A stretch of 64,000 bases of DNA. Source: Sphagnum compactum (taxonomy: Eukaryota > Bryophyta > Sphagnopsida > Sphagnales). The notes under the pieces were generated by a model. It was given only the letters and a program-made list of their open reading frames with translations, was not told where the DNA came from and searched no databases. A program made the translations under genes and the position numbers. How positions within the stretch are numbered: position 1 is the stretch's first letter; every line of letters begins with the position of its first letter. The stretch covers positions 8,742,001 to 8,806,000 of the forward strand of contig OZ234501.1 of the NCBI GenBank assembly GCA_965153455.1, read 5' to 3'. This document shows, in pieces, positions 12,197 through 23,340 of the stretch.

Positions 12197-12530
12197 CTAG
12201 TTAAAGGAGTACACCCTGTCTTCTTGCTTCAGGTCTATAGAGTTGAGTCCCCATGCCAAGAACATTGACACAAAGTAGAGGAGAGATTTGGCACTAGAAA
12301 CTGTGACATCTATCATCAAAGGAATCCTACTCAACTTTACAGGAGCACCTTCTGCAGGAGCAACATCAGCATAGTATTTGAGCAACATGATGTAGAAATA
12401 TATGGAAAGCACGTGCTTCTCTGACCCCAAAAATCCCTTTCTATAGCAGCAGCTTATTGTTCCAAGAAGATGGTTTTCAGGAGCCAGATTTGGATGAAGG
12501 TCACCTGGGAGCTTAGAGAAATCTCTAAAA
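12197..12530 (-). CDS. Candidate exon, unidentified, with a hydrophobic segment
   Basis: After a TTTTAG acceptor-like site the minus strand is open for about 100 codons. It reads through LPGDLHPNLAPENHLLGT, LLKYYADVAPAEGAPVKL and IPLMIDVTVSSAKSLLYF to a stop. The second half could be a membrane segment. Codon choice looks coding-like, but no partner exon phase was proven and no family was recognised. Confidence 0.25.
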
Positions 12531-12689
12531 TGACAAAAAATTACATTCCAAATCACCATGCTATACAATCTTTTTTCATGACTGTATAGTATATCTTATT
12601 CTGCAATGACTAATGTCCTACTCATGTTTGACTGACTTTGTATGCACCTGCAGGACTGATGAGGAGATGAAAAATGGTAATGTAAACAC

Positions 12690-12790
12690 CTCTTTGTGGA
12701 CAGAGACATAGAAATTTCCATAACCTCCACTTGTTGTCTGCCATCGTTCCTTCACTGGAACAGTTGGAATTACTGTCACTCGTGATGAAT
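12690..12790 (-). CDS. Candidate short exon, unidentified
   Basis: A minus-strand open stretch reads VPVKERWQTTSGGYGNFYVS and ends at a possible donor (CACAAAGAG then GTGTTT). The acceptor is uncertain. It may belong to the same unresolved gene as the exons at 11.3-12.5 kb. Confidence 0.2.
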
Positions 12791-13697
12791 TTCATGTGAG
12801 AATGCCATCAAACTGCCCCAAATTGCAATGTTACTGCAACCTAGTAACCAGTAACCCCTATGAACATATCATAGCCACAAACCTCTAGATAGATAACACC
12901 AATATATACATGTCATGTTGTTGTATAGTTACCATCATTCATTTCAGTCAAACATTTTGCACAGATAACACAAGCATCACAATCTAGCCACACACTTCTA
13001 GCAGAGTGTTTGTCATGAACTATCTTTGAGCATTTGTACAGATGGCTAGTCGTTTGATCCCAGGAAATATAGCTCCCATACTGACTTCCAATTCAGTTGT
13101 AGTGAAGTTTCTGGAGCCATGTTGCATATCAAGACAGGAACTGACTCTTGAACAGAACCAAAACATTCACTTCCCACTTGTGCGCACACACACAGACACC
13201 CCACAACAAAACACCAAAAGACATGACTAATTGGTGAGACACACATGCCACACTTCCCAATTGCTCACAAATTCAGGTTGATCAACTCCATGTCTTGAAA
13301 CAATTGGGTTTGATTTTGGTGTTTGGGGATTATTTTTTCTCATTTCAAGCAGACAAACCGTTTGAGGTGATGTACCTGGCATGGCTAGAAACACAGAGTT
13401 CTAGAATTGCTATGAGCTGCAGAAGACTCTCCTGTCTTCATATCTACCTCCAATCTGGAGACCATGTCTCCACCCCAAGGTCCAACTAATCAAAACCAGA
13501 CCTACAAATGAATGTTTAGGGAAAATCTAAAATTCCAACTTGGCTACAAGCAAAGAACAAGCTCTGCAGATCCAAAGTTCTGCATTGGGATTAAGAATTC
13601 TTTTCCAGACAATTGTATATTGCAAAACTCAAAATTGCCACCTAAAGCAAGATAATGCCATGGTGAATTCCTAATGAAGCTAATTTTGAGCAGCTAC

Positions 13698-13860
13698 CTG
13701 AAAAGGATTCCAAGATAGCAGACAATACCAAGTTGAAGTAGGCTATAACCTTAAGCCAGTTACATTTCTCCCAGACAAAAATCATGAGCTCAGTTTCCAA
13801 TGCAAGAAATGGTATTGCGTCCAGAAGTACAAACATAAGCTTTCCAGCAATCATCCAGTT
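13698..13860 (-). CDS. Candidate exon encoding two hydrophobic segments, unidentified
   Basis: Bounded by a CTGTTTCAG acceptor (13861) and a TTTTCAG/GTAGCTG donor (13698), this 163-nt minus-strand interval encodes NWMIAGKLMFVLLDAIPFLA and then a second hydrophobic run (WLKVIAYFNLVLSAILESF). It looks like part of a membrane protein. Its relation to the exons downstream at 11.3-12.8 kb is inferred only from strand and distance. Confidence 0.25.
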
Positions 13861-15073
13861 CTGAAACAGATCCAGTGATCAGACTGTGGAATTACAAAAT
13901 TGGAGAGCAAAAGAAGGTTAGGATCTGTGAGCACAAGAAGCCAGTCCCAAAGACTTTGCTGCTTGTCATGATTCAGTAAAGAAGGCAAAGGGGCACAGAA
14001 GCCCAGGGTGAACAAGTGAAAAGTCAGTGTTGAATTGTGTAGAGATGGCAACAGGCACCTTGGGAGCTCACAAAAGGCATCATTCATTCAAACATCAGTT
14101 TCAAGCCAAACATATGATCAATTCAAGCAAACTATCTGCAGGCAATAAGGCACACCAAAAGTGTTGCAGGTTCTGCCAGTGTCACTGTGTTCCCAATACT
14201 TGGCCACCATATTTCCGTTAACCACATTCCAAGTTTATTCAGGCCAGAACTGACAAACAAAGAAACAAACAAAGAAGCAATAGAGAGAGGGGTCAACCAC
14301 CACTTGATCCAAAAGCAGCTTGGTAGATTATGTCCAAGACTAGTGCAATTCACTACCTAATCAAAGCCAACAAACAAACTTTCAGAGAGCACCTTCCAGT
14401 GACTGAACTCTATGTTAGACAACTCCTGAAGTAACTAACAACAGCCAGTCATGCAAGTACCGACAGAAGAGCACCCTCCAGTGAGTTAACTATATAAGGC
14501 AATCAGCTCATATATATATATATATTCAAAGCCAGCTGGAAGCTTGGTATACAGAACAAGACACCTGAGTGCTGCTGGGTCCAAGAAGGATACAAGCAAA
14601 TACCCTGGCTGTTAGACATTGAGGACAATACAGACTTACAAAAACTTGAGATGCATCTCAGAATTAAGTGGCATGCCACTGTTCAGAACTCTTATCGCAA
14701 CAAGGCAGCCTACCAAACTCTCAATAGTCTTCACTTGACAGGTTGAACAGTGGTATCCACCCTAGCCTCTCCAATCAATATGGAGAGGCTGTCTGGGTAA
14801 GCTACTGTATGTACAATCAAAAACCTGTAATTGTGATCTTGGAGCAACCAGAAAACAATACAAAAACTAACACTAAGTGAGCACTGAGCAAACAATCACT
14901 CTTCATTGGCCAATCTATTCACAAATGAACAATGAACACAAATATGTCACCTTCCACAGAAAGAGACCTAAAGTCTACTAGTAGTCTTAGTTTCCAGTCA
15001 ACAACTTTGTCCATGTCACAGGAGTTTTGTTTCTGTTGAAATATGATGAACTCAGAGGTGCAAGTTGTTGAAC
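13861..15073. other. Gap between the unresolved minus-strand exons and the 3' end of SCE1
   Basis: No supported exon was found. A short TA run lies near 14511-14525. Part of this stretch is presumably the SCE1 3' UTR, which lies to the left of 15074. Confidence 0.4.
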
Positions 15074-18000
15074 TTAAACAGGTGGAGGGTAGAGCTTGGC
15101 TTGTTGCCTGACACGTCGCTTATATTCATCTGGGTCCTGCATGCATTATTAGGGCAACGTTTTAGCACCAATAAGGATTTAACTGATCACGGGGCAAAAG
15201 GAAATTGAGGACATGCTGTGTCCCAAAAATGTTGGCATACTAACAGAGCTCAGACTATTAACCTGACACATACATAACAATCAACACCTTTCAATACTGA
15301 AGTAATGTCCTTAGTACTGTTTTGGGTGCCCATAGGCCCATTCTGGTGGTCCTCAATGCATTGATGTGAAAACAATTTCAGTTCTTGACAAAACACTACG
15401 TTTCAAAGGACTGCCATGCATGTTACTGGTTTCAACACCAACATCCCAACATGGGCAAAAGTTGCAACCTGAATAAAGAGCTGATATGCTTCAGTTTGTG
15501 CTGGGTCTGCTGGATTTGGAGCATCAAGGAGCTCCTGGATGCCCACCAAAATTTGTTTCACTGTTATTGCTGGTCTCCAACCCTGAGGATTCACATGTTA
15601 TCACATGATGTCAAGCACAGTGAACCTCTTGCAATTTGGTTCTCACAGGAAAAAGTACTACTGTGAGGCAGTTCAGGTCAAGTAGTACATCAAACAACTT
15701 GAGATTGATTGAAATCAATGCTTTAACAATGGGGTTGGTCCTTTTCAAAGAAGCACTCAAGAATATGTGACCCAAGGAAGTAATGTAAATCTCAAAATGA
15801 CACAAAAAGACTTTAAGAACAAAGAACAAAGAAAGGTTAGAAGGCCATACAGAGTCTTCATTGAGGATGGAGAGGCATACTGTGCCCGAGGGATAAACAT
15901 TAGGGTGAAAAAAGCTTGCTGGAAATTTGCACTTGGGTGGTTTACTAGGATAATCCTCACTGAAATGAATGGTGATTGGAAAATAGCCACCTTCCCAATC
16001 AGTCTGCACAGATCCACATAACTACTTCTATAAGAGGAGGATCTCAAACAGCAATTAGATCCAACACGCATTCATAGGATCCCCTGTCCTACAAACCTCA
16101 GTATCATAACCTGGGTTCATTGACAGCAACATACACAAAAAGCTTAGATATTGACATGAGTCTTCCTCCAAGGAACACTTATCTACCCCAAGGAAGAATT
16201 TTGCAGCCATGCATCTAGTTACCAGAGGATCAAAAAAGTGGCAAAAGCATTCATATTTTTTGCTTTGTAAGCTTATGCTATGTACTTTTGGCAATCCTCC
16301 AAAAACATATTTTCACTACTGGGAGAACATAAGATATCTTTCATAAGAATAGAGAAATCTCCATTCTCACGATAAAGAAGAAAACAGCAAGGTTAACACT
16401 TCTTCAGGAAGCCACAGAAAGAACCAGACAAGGGGAGATACAAAACAAAACAAAACACGAAAAACACACAGCGGTATGAACGAAAGTGCCAGTCTCACAC
16501 CTGTTCAGGGACCATCAACAGTAGCATGTATGATAGTGACTTAACTATTACATCTTCCCCACTGACTTCATCAGCTCCCTACAGTGGGTAAAGGACAGTG
16601 ACAAGCACCAGCCTGCAAACTGAGTTTCTGCTGCAATTCCGGAAGCAACGGGAAGACTCAGCCATACTACTGGCTAGCAACAGACACCACAACGAAGACC
16701 AGACAAAGAAACAAAGAAAGACAGAAAGGGAAAAGAACAGGGGAAGACTAAGAGCAAGTGGGCTTACAAGAAGCTCCCCACTTACCTGACCCGAAGCAAA
16801 ATCATTCTGAAAATGCCAAAAGCCAAAATTCCAAACAGGAATTTTTCGTTAAGAACCAACCCTCTAGTTCTCTTTAGAAGAACTTTAAAAGGGTAGCCTT
16901 TTGCCTTCAGAAAGGTAATAAGATTGACCATCTGGAAGACAAAAAACTTCTTACAACTACAAAGTCTCAAGAACCTGTAAAATTGACTATTGATAACCCC
17001 CAGCTTTGCAGTCATTGAGATATTAGAATGAATATGCGGCATTCTAATCATATCAATACCTGCATACTCTGGTTGAGAGCGTTTGTCAAAAATGTCACAG
17101 GATAAACCTTGAGGACTTTGGCTCACAGTTAGATCCAAGAAATTACAAGAGAAGCCTTTAGATGTACAATTCAACTCGCAAGAGGTTTTTGGGTATATGC
17201 TGCCGCCAAAAGAGTCTTGGTTAAGGTACATGAAGTTCTCAAAAGCTGGAAAATCAGGAACAAAAAGATCATCCACAAACCTACGAACCAAGGACAAACT
17301 ATGAAGCACAACAGGACATGTGTTACTCTTCAAGAGACGCTTGATGAAATCAAACTCATAAGTGAAGAGATAGAAATTTGCCAAATAGACTGCACAATTT
17401 GTACCCATAGGGATACCAATGCACTGTCTATAAACACCCTGACCAAAACAAAGGAACAAATTGTCTAATAAGAAATCCAACCAAGAGATCAAATCTGAAG
17501 CCTCTGCAACTTTGAAGCTATGAAGATCTTCAAACAAATTGACCTCTGCTTTATTTTTCAGCCACAAAAACCTAAAGTTCAAAGCTGTTTTTTGAACCAA
17601 CAAAAGATGGGAGAACATAAGATGCAAGAACACAGACGAAACAAGAGGGACATGGCAGAGGTTGCATACCCCAGCTTTCCCAGGCAGAGTGCACTGCCAA
17701 ATCATCAAATTCAGTGCCCCATCTACACCTGACTCTGGCCTTGCCACAAACCCCTGCACACATCCCACTGTCAGCACTTTCCCATGGCCCTAAAATTTGC
17801 CTCAGAGATAAGCATGGTGATAACCATTCTGCAATGGCCAATATGGAACTAGTAATATAAGCAGTTCCAAGAACATCTTCATAACTTCTGAGAATTTCTT
17901 CATACTTAAGATAGTACATCAACTGAAGAAAATTGAGAGATAACCTGAAATTAGATTACAGACAACCTTTCAACAAACAAAAGAATATGAAACTCAACCA

Positions 18001-19536
18001 TAAAGAACACAGAGAAAATGCTGAGGAGCAGTTTGAACAACAGTCACATGGATATTAAGAGGCCTTTGACAACAAAATACATACTAGTGACCAGCTCCCA
18101 TAACAACACCATAAACTTCATGAACTATCAGTTTATCAGCTCCCAGCAGTCGGTGGAATGTTACTATCATACATTAAATCTTATTGAGTTTCTATCAGAA
18201 GGCTGGCAGTATAGACTTTTCACCTCAGAACACTAATTTTGAGCTACAACTAATTCTACTGTGTGAAAAGCCTTAAGACATACGAAACTGACTATTGACC
18301 ATGCTAAATTTGGCAGAAACTCAAATATTGAAATCCATAGGAGACATGAATCATGTTAATAAATGAATATTTTGACTGAGAACACTTTCTCAAAAATGTC
18401 AATGTGTAATCCTTGAAATGACAATGAAGAGTTTCAACTTCAGATTTTGACAAACTTAACTCCAAAAGATGCATTCATCTTCATAAAGCTTCAGATTCTG
18501 ACAAACTTACCTTCACATTGATGAATTCAAGAAACCAAAACTTGTTGAAATGGAATCAACAAAATGCTCTCTAAATACAAACAGAAAGTTATGAAAACAA
18601 TTATTCATGAAGGTAACAGCAAAAGAATGCTGAAGTATTTTAAGGTGTTCACAATCAACACAAGAGAAAAGGAACCAAAGAGGAAACACTACAAACGGCT
18701 AAGGGTCAAGGCTTGGATTTTTTTCCAACTTGATAAAACTGATGATTTCTATCACTCAAGGTCCCAAGGCTATTTGTAGGACATACTTCCAAGCTACTTG
18801 AGGAGCGGATCATAATCTATGAACCATAATTTTCTAAGGATTGAAGAAAGACTCCATGACAATGATTGCCTTCACAGTATTCAAGATAATGCATGGTTTC
18901 CCAATAGACCTCAGGCTGGTTTATGCTAATCTTCCCAGATTAAGAGTCATCCTCAAGCTTGCTTGTTGAGAGCCTTCAAACATGACTCCTTCCACATAGG
19001 TCCTCATAAACACTACCAAGAACAATTGGTCATCAAATGTAGACTCGAGTTTACAACCGACCACTGAACCGAGCTCTCATACGAAAAGCCAGCCGCAACT
19101 AAACGTTAAAAGGAAGCCAAAAGAGTAGTCCGAATTTTTTTTATTCCCAAAAGTACACAACTGCCATCAACAAGAAGGCCCTCCATTATCGCTCCAACTC
19201 AAATTACAACGAAAACAGAAAAACTGGTCGAAAGGAAAAGGACCCCGAACTTCTGTTTACTTCTTATACTTCACTATCATGAGGCAGGAAGCACAACCCA
19301 CAACAAGACGGACAGACGGACAGACAGACAGAAAACAAGAATGCTAAAGTCCCACCATTCTGCCGCATGCAAAACCCTACAGACAAATGCGGTTCCAGAA
19401 GCGAAGGAGAGAAAGTCCTGCAGGAAGTAGAGAGTGCAAAAAAGAGCACACGGTCATTCATACATACATGTGGGTGATTCTTGCGCCATGCCTTGCGCTC
19501 CTCCGCCAAACGACCTCGCGCAATCCCGCCCGACAT
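15074..19536 (-). CDS. SCE1: SUMO-conjugating enzyme E2 (UBC9 / SCE1)
   Basis: The E2 takes activated SUMO from the E1 as a cysteine thioester and passes it to target lysines, mostly in the nucleus. Five minus-strand exons fit in phase: 19536-19468 ([20 protein letters not shown]), 17753-17670 (GFVARPESG ... CTLPGKAG), 16003-15851 ([20 protein letters not shown] ... [13 protein letters not shown]), 15582-15469 ([20 protein letters not shown] ...) and 15136-15074 ([20 protein letters not shown], stop). The total is 160 aa, the usual plant length. The HPN motif is at 84-86 and the active-site cysteine at 94. Introns 1 and 2 are long (about 1.7 kb each), and intron 2 contains a reverse transcriptase fragment on the same strand. 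All catalytic residues expected of UBC9 that I can check are present, so the gene looks functional. A GA/CT microsatellite lies just upstream of the start codon. Confidence 0.96.
16782..17600 (-). mobile_element. Reverse transcriptase fragment in SCE1 intron 2 (possibly Penelope-like)
   Basis: About 270 uninterrupted codons encode the palm and part of the thumb of a reverse transcriptase: [19 protein letters not shown], then [20 protein letters not shown], then the catalytic box RRFVDDLF, then [10 protein letters not shown] and [19 protein letters not shown]. The GIPMGTNC...FVDD pattern resembles a widespread eukaryotic RT group that I associate with Penelope-like elements (Naiad/Chlamys types). 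That family assignment is a recollection and uncertain. The N-terminal fingers and any GIY-YIG endonuclease are absent, so it is a truncated copy, but the remaining frame has no stop codon. The frame is open without a break from SCE1 exon 2 through the donor into the RT. Confidence 0.75.
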
Positions 19537-19588
19537 CGCCCCCGGTGCTCCACTCCCGCGCTTCGTTTCCTTCGTCTCACACTCGTCG

Positions 19589-19612
19589 GAGAGAGAGAGA
19601 GAGAGAGAGAGA
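19589..19612. repeat. (GA)n microsatellite in the SCE1 5' region
   Basis: A pure GA run (CT on the transcribed strand) lies about 50 bp upstream of the SCE1 start codon, probably in its 5' UTR. Confidence 0.9.
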
Positions 19613-20059
19613 AGAAGAAAAACCAACTCCCGTGTCCCGATTCCCGCATACCCGTCTAATACCCAGAACCCAAGTTCCATATCACGTCCCAAAGGCAACG
19701 AGTGGACAAGCCTGGACAGATCAAAACTAATCCAAATCCCATTGTGGGACCCTGAGACCTCAAAAAGGTCGTGGGTTCAAACTCAGTGGTGTGCAGGTGA
19801 AACTCGTAGCCTACGAGCCCTCTCTGCCTATGAGCTTGACTTGAGGGGGTTGCCAAGGCCTTGTCAGGTCGGGTCTGCTGTTGTGATCACTAATCCACGT
19901 CCCAAGGTTTCCAGGTCCCAAAACTTCCAGGTCCACAAAGAAACTCACACCTCTTTCCAACCCCCCCCTTCCCCCACCCCTTTTTTTAATTTTGTGAGGA
20001 AGGTGGACTGGGGATCACCTTGGGCCAGACGTCAGGGAGAAAAGTAGAATAAGAACCTT

Positions 20060-20220
20060 TGGTCTAAATATGACGATTTCAACTTCTTCTTTTTCCCTCA
20101 AAATATGGCAAATTTGGGTGATATATTCCCCCCCCAAAAAAAAAACCCTTTGTACAAAATGGCAGCCCCTTTATTTTGTCGCCAAGCGGCTATATTTCGC
20201 CACCAAAATTAACCCTAACA
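20060..20220. repeat. Dispersed AT-rich repeat, family A (diverged copy)
   Basis: Text such as AAAATATGGCAAATTTGGGT, followed by TTTCGCCACCAAAATTAACC, matches the pattern of the copies near 50.5 and 51.2 kb. It is interrupted by C and A homopolymers. Confidence 0.4.
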
Positions 20221-21330
20221 GCAACCACTTACCCCATACCCATGTCCCCAAATTGAGGTCCTGTAACACCACAAATCCCCAAGGAAGTGCATATAGATGA
20301 AATCAAACCAATAATCCAGGTCCTAAAATCCACATCTCGGGTCCTGGACTTTGTCATATGGACGAGGGAGAGAGTTTACTTACCCCCAAAAAGATAAGGT
20401 CCCAAAATCCACATCCTCATGTCGGGAAGTCACAGTTACCGATGGATGATTTTTGGGAACCATGCCAAGACTTGGGAATTGTCCACAGACTTGATCCACA
20501 CTCCAGGACAAACCCACGCCTAGTCTACCTCTCCTTTGGATTATGTGACTCAAGTTAGAGTAATGGGTTAATTCCAGTGATGAGTAATCACAAGTTGGAA
20601 CTGGTATATGGGGGGGGGGTTTTTTTTTTGGAATCCTTCATATGGTCGTCCATGCACCATTCCAAAGACAATTTCAGAAATAACTATCTCATTTTCAAGC
20701 CTAACTACTTCAAATTTTTCTTAATAATTTTTTTTAAAATTAACTTTCTTAATAACTATGCCCTACCTTTCTGAACAGCTACCTCCATTTTATAATTACC
20801 TCACTCTTTTTCCCTATCCATCAACATGGATATGAAAAACATATTAACATGTGTCTTTATATGTCCGTGAAATGTATATTAATTTAAATTAAATTTGACA
20901 TTGACATAAATAATGATAAATTATTGAAAAGCATATGAAAACATAATTTATTTTTTTTAAAACAAATAGTTGTTTGTCACTAATAATATGCAACAAGGTG
21001 GAGCTCAACTAGATAATATAATAATAGGTGAGTAGGTAGGGAATGTAAGCGGTTATTAAGTATGTAAAGCATTTTGTGACTATTAGGTACATCTTGTGAC
21101 TTGTTTTCATTTTTTTATATCAAAATTTTTGGCATTTCTTTTTTTTTAAATAGCAAAATTATCGAACTTACACTTGAAAAACTAAAAAAACTCCTATATT
21201 TTCCTAATTTCTTTGTCAAAAAATGGCGAAATTTCGCCAGGAAAAAAAGAAAACAATGTCCTTATCAAATTATTAATCAAATTAATCATTTTCAATCAAA
21301 TTATGAATAGCTAGGTATGGCTTCTCATAA

Positions 21331-21515
21331 GCATGGCAAAATAACATTATTTTAACAATTTACAAAGGATAGTCATTTTTCCCAACCTTAGAGATTGCAC
21401 CAATTTTTATGTACGTGTTATGTACAAGCATGGCAACACAACAATATTTTAACAATCTACAATGGAGTCGTTTTTTCTAACCTTAGGGATTGCGCCAATG
21501 TATATGTATGTGTGT
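21331..21515. repeat. Imperfect tandem duplication, period 97 bp
   Basis: Two units start with GCATGGCAA at 21331 and 21428. Both continue with an ATTTTAACAAT-like run, TACAA, a CCTTAG(A/G)GATTG string and an ATGTACGTG/ATGTATGTG ending. Confidence 0.8.
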
Positions 21516-21689
21516 TCATTGTGTGTGTTTGCTTGACTATATACGCATTCACATATTTACATATTTATGTGTGTGCATATCAGCCTTTTTTTTGGTGCTA
21601 CTATGAAGTTTTTTGTTGCAAATTCAATGAAAGTTTGAAATTTTTTGCCAAAATTCAAAAACAATTCAAAAATGTCTTTTAACATTGTT

Positions 21690-21810
21690 AGCATGGTTCA
21701 AGTAGGTAGCCAAAATAACGTAAGGATTATTTCCTTTCATATTTTCAATAGCCAAATTTGGTTATATTGGCTTATGGATTACCACCAACTTGGCTACATC
21801 ACAAAAATAT
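21690..21810. repeat. Dispersed AT-rich repeat, family A
   Basis: This copy has AGTAGGTAGCCAA, TAGCCAAATTTGG, GGCTTATGGATTACCACCA and TTGGCTACATCAC in the same order as the copy at 51.33-51.46 kb, which makes homology clear. Confidence 0.75.
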
Positions 21811-22609
21811 GAAATAATAATAATAATAATTTTTAATTTTTAAAAAATTGTTGCATATTCATATATGTTGACATGATTAAAAGCCTCTTTTTGACATGAT
21901 GGACTAGTTACAAAATTATCATTTTAGGTGCACAATTAGCAATGTGTTTAAAAGAAAATTGATCAATGATTAAATTGAATTGAATAAGGTGAAAAGTAAA
22001 GGACAATTATCTTTTGCTACACCATTGGAACACTTCATCATATCCACGCATTAGAAAATATGATTTGCATCAAATCTATTTTGTTATGATAAACATTTTA
22101 ACCATCCCTAATATAATGCACTTTCCAATGAAATAAATGTGGTGTAATAATTAAAGATGAGTGTTTTCAGTGGATGGATTTGCATTCAAATCATTTTCTC
22201 AATAGTCATCTTGCTTGAATGAAATCATTAGTGTTTTTGCAATGGAAAAAAATGATTGTTGGAAAAATGAATTGAAATGCTTTTTTCAAGGAACTTGCGC
22301 CAACTCAGACATAATTGTTTTAGAAGACCTATATAATCATTTTGGAAGTTGCAAAACCCAAGTTGTTTCATCTTGTTTAAAATTACACCTTTTTTTAGTT
22401 GAAATGATCAATACTCAAATTGAATCAAGTTGAATTATCTAGTATGTTTTGTAAGGAGTATCTTCTTGAACAAAGGAATTTTAAAAAAATGTCCATGATG
22501 TAGTTTAATGTAAACAATTCTTTCATGAGATTAACTTTCATCATAAAAAATATTTAACAATTAAAATTTATCACTTTAAAATATTGTGATTTATCACAAG
22601 GATAAATTC

Positions 22610-23340
22610 ATGGTACCATGTACATGATTTCAAGGAAAATTGGAATTATGTATAGCATAAAAATTAGTAACATGATGTGTAAGGTTTCACTCACTTTGGA
22701 GTTTTTAATTTGCATGTAAGTGATTTGGGCTTCAAAAATAAAGTAAGTTATAAAAACCATGAATAATTATAATCATGGTTTTTTGTAAATGTATACCAAT
22801 ATTTTTAAAAAATTTTAAACCCCTTATCTGAAAATGGTTTACCAATTTATTAATTGTAGAACTTTTCTTAATTTTTATAAAATGGTAAAAATAACAAGTA
22901 GCCCACTTGTACATTTTTAATCTAAGAACATTTTACAACCTATAGATATCACAATTATCATAACATAATGTATTGAATATTTTAATATCATTTAATTTGA
23001 ATTCCATGACTTCAAAATAAATTGAAATTTTTGATACATTTATTTTTAATGTTGTCTTTTTGTATGTGCAAATTTTCATGAACAAATTTCCATTACAACT
23101 AAACTTTTTACTTTTTAATTTTTATGTTGCACCAACACAATTACAAACAAAAAATGTATTCCAATTAATAATTGAATTGTTCAAATGTGCATGAATTCCA
23201 CAACAAGATGTAAACCACCATAAGTGCAAATTTCCCTCACAAATGTTTTTTGAATATCCACCATGATGCATCAAATATAAGTAAGTATTGAAATTTCCAC
23301 CTTTGTGACAATTTGGTGCACACCATGACATTCATTCATC
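22610..23340 (+). repeat. Dispersed element, family C (copy 1)
   Basis: About 700 bp aligns by eye, with substitutions and small indels, to 55840-56590. Shared strings in the same order include TTTCACTCACTTTG, AAGAACATTTTACAAC, ATCATAACATAATGTA, CCAATTAATAATT, GATGTAAACCACCAT and TCAAATTGTTGTCACA-like text. It has no coding capacity. The other copy lies inside a gypsy element, which suggests a transposed non-coding element. Confidence 0.75.

Noticed and set aside
19742-19900. tRNA-like B box (GGTTCAAACTC) suggesting a tRNA gene or SINE
   Set aside because: No matching A box, acceptor stem or cloverleaf could be drawn. It may be a SINE fragment but the evidence is too thin.
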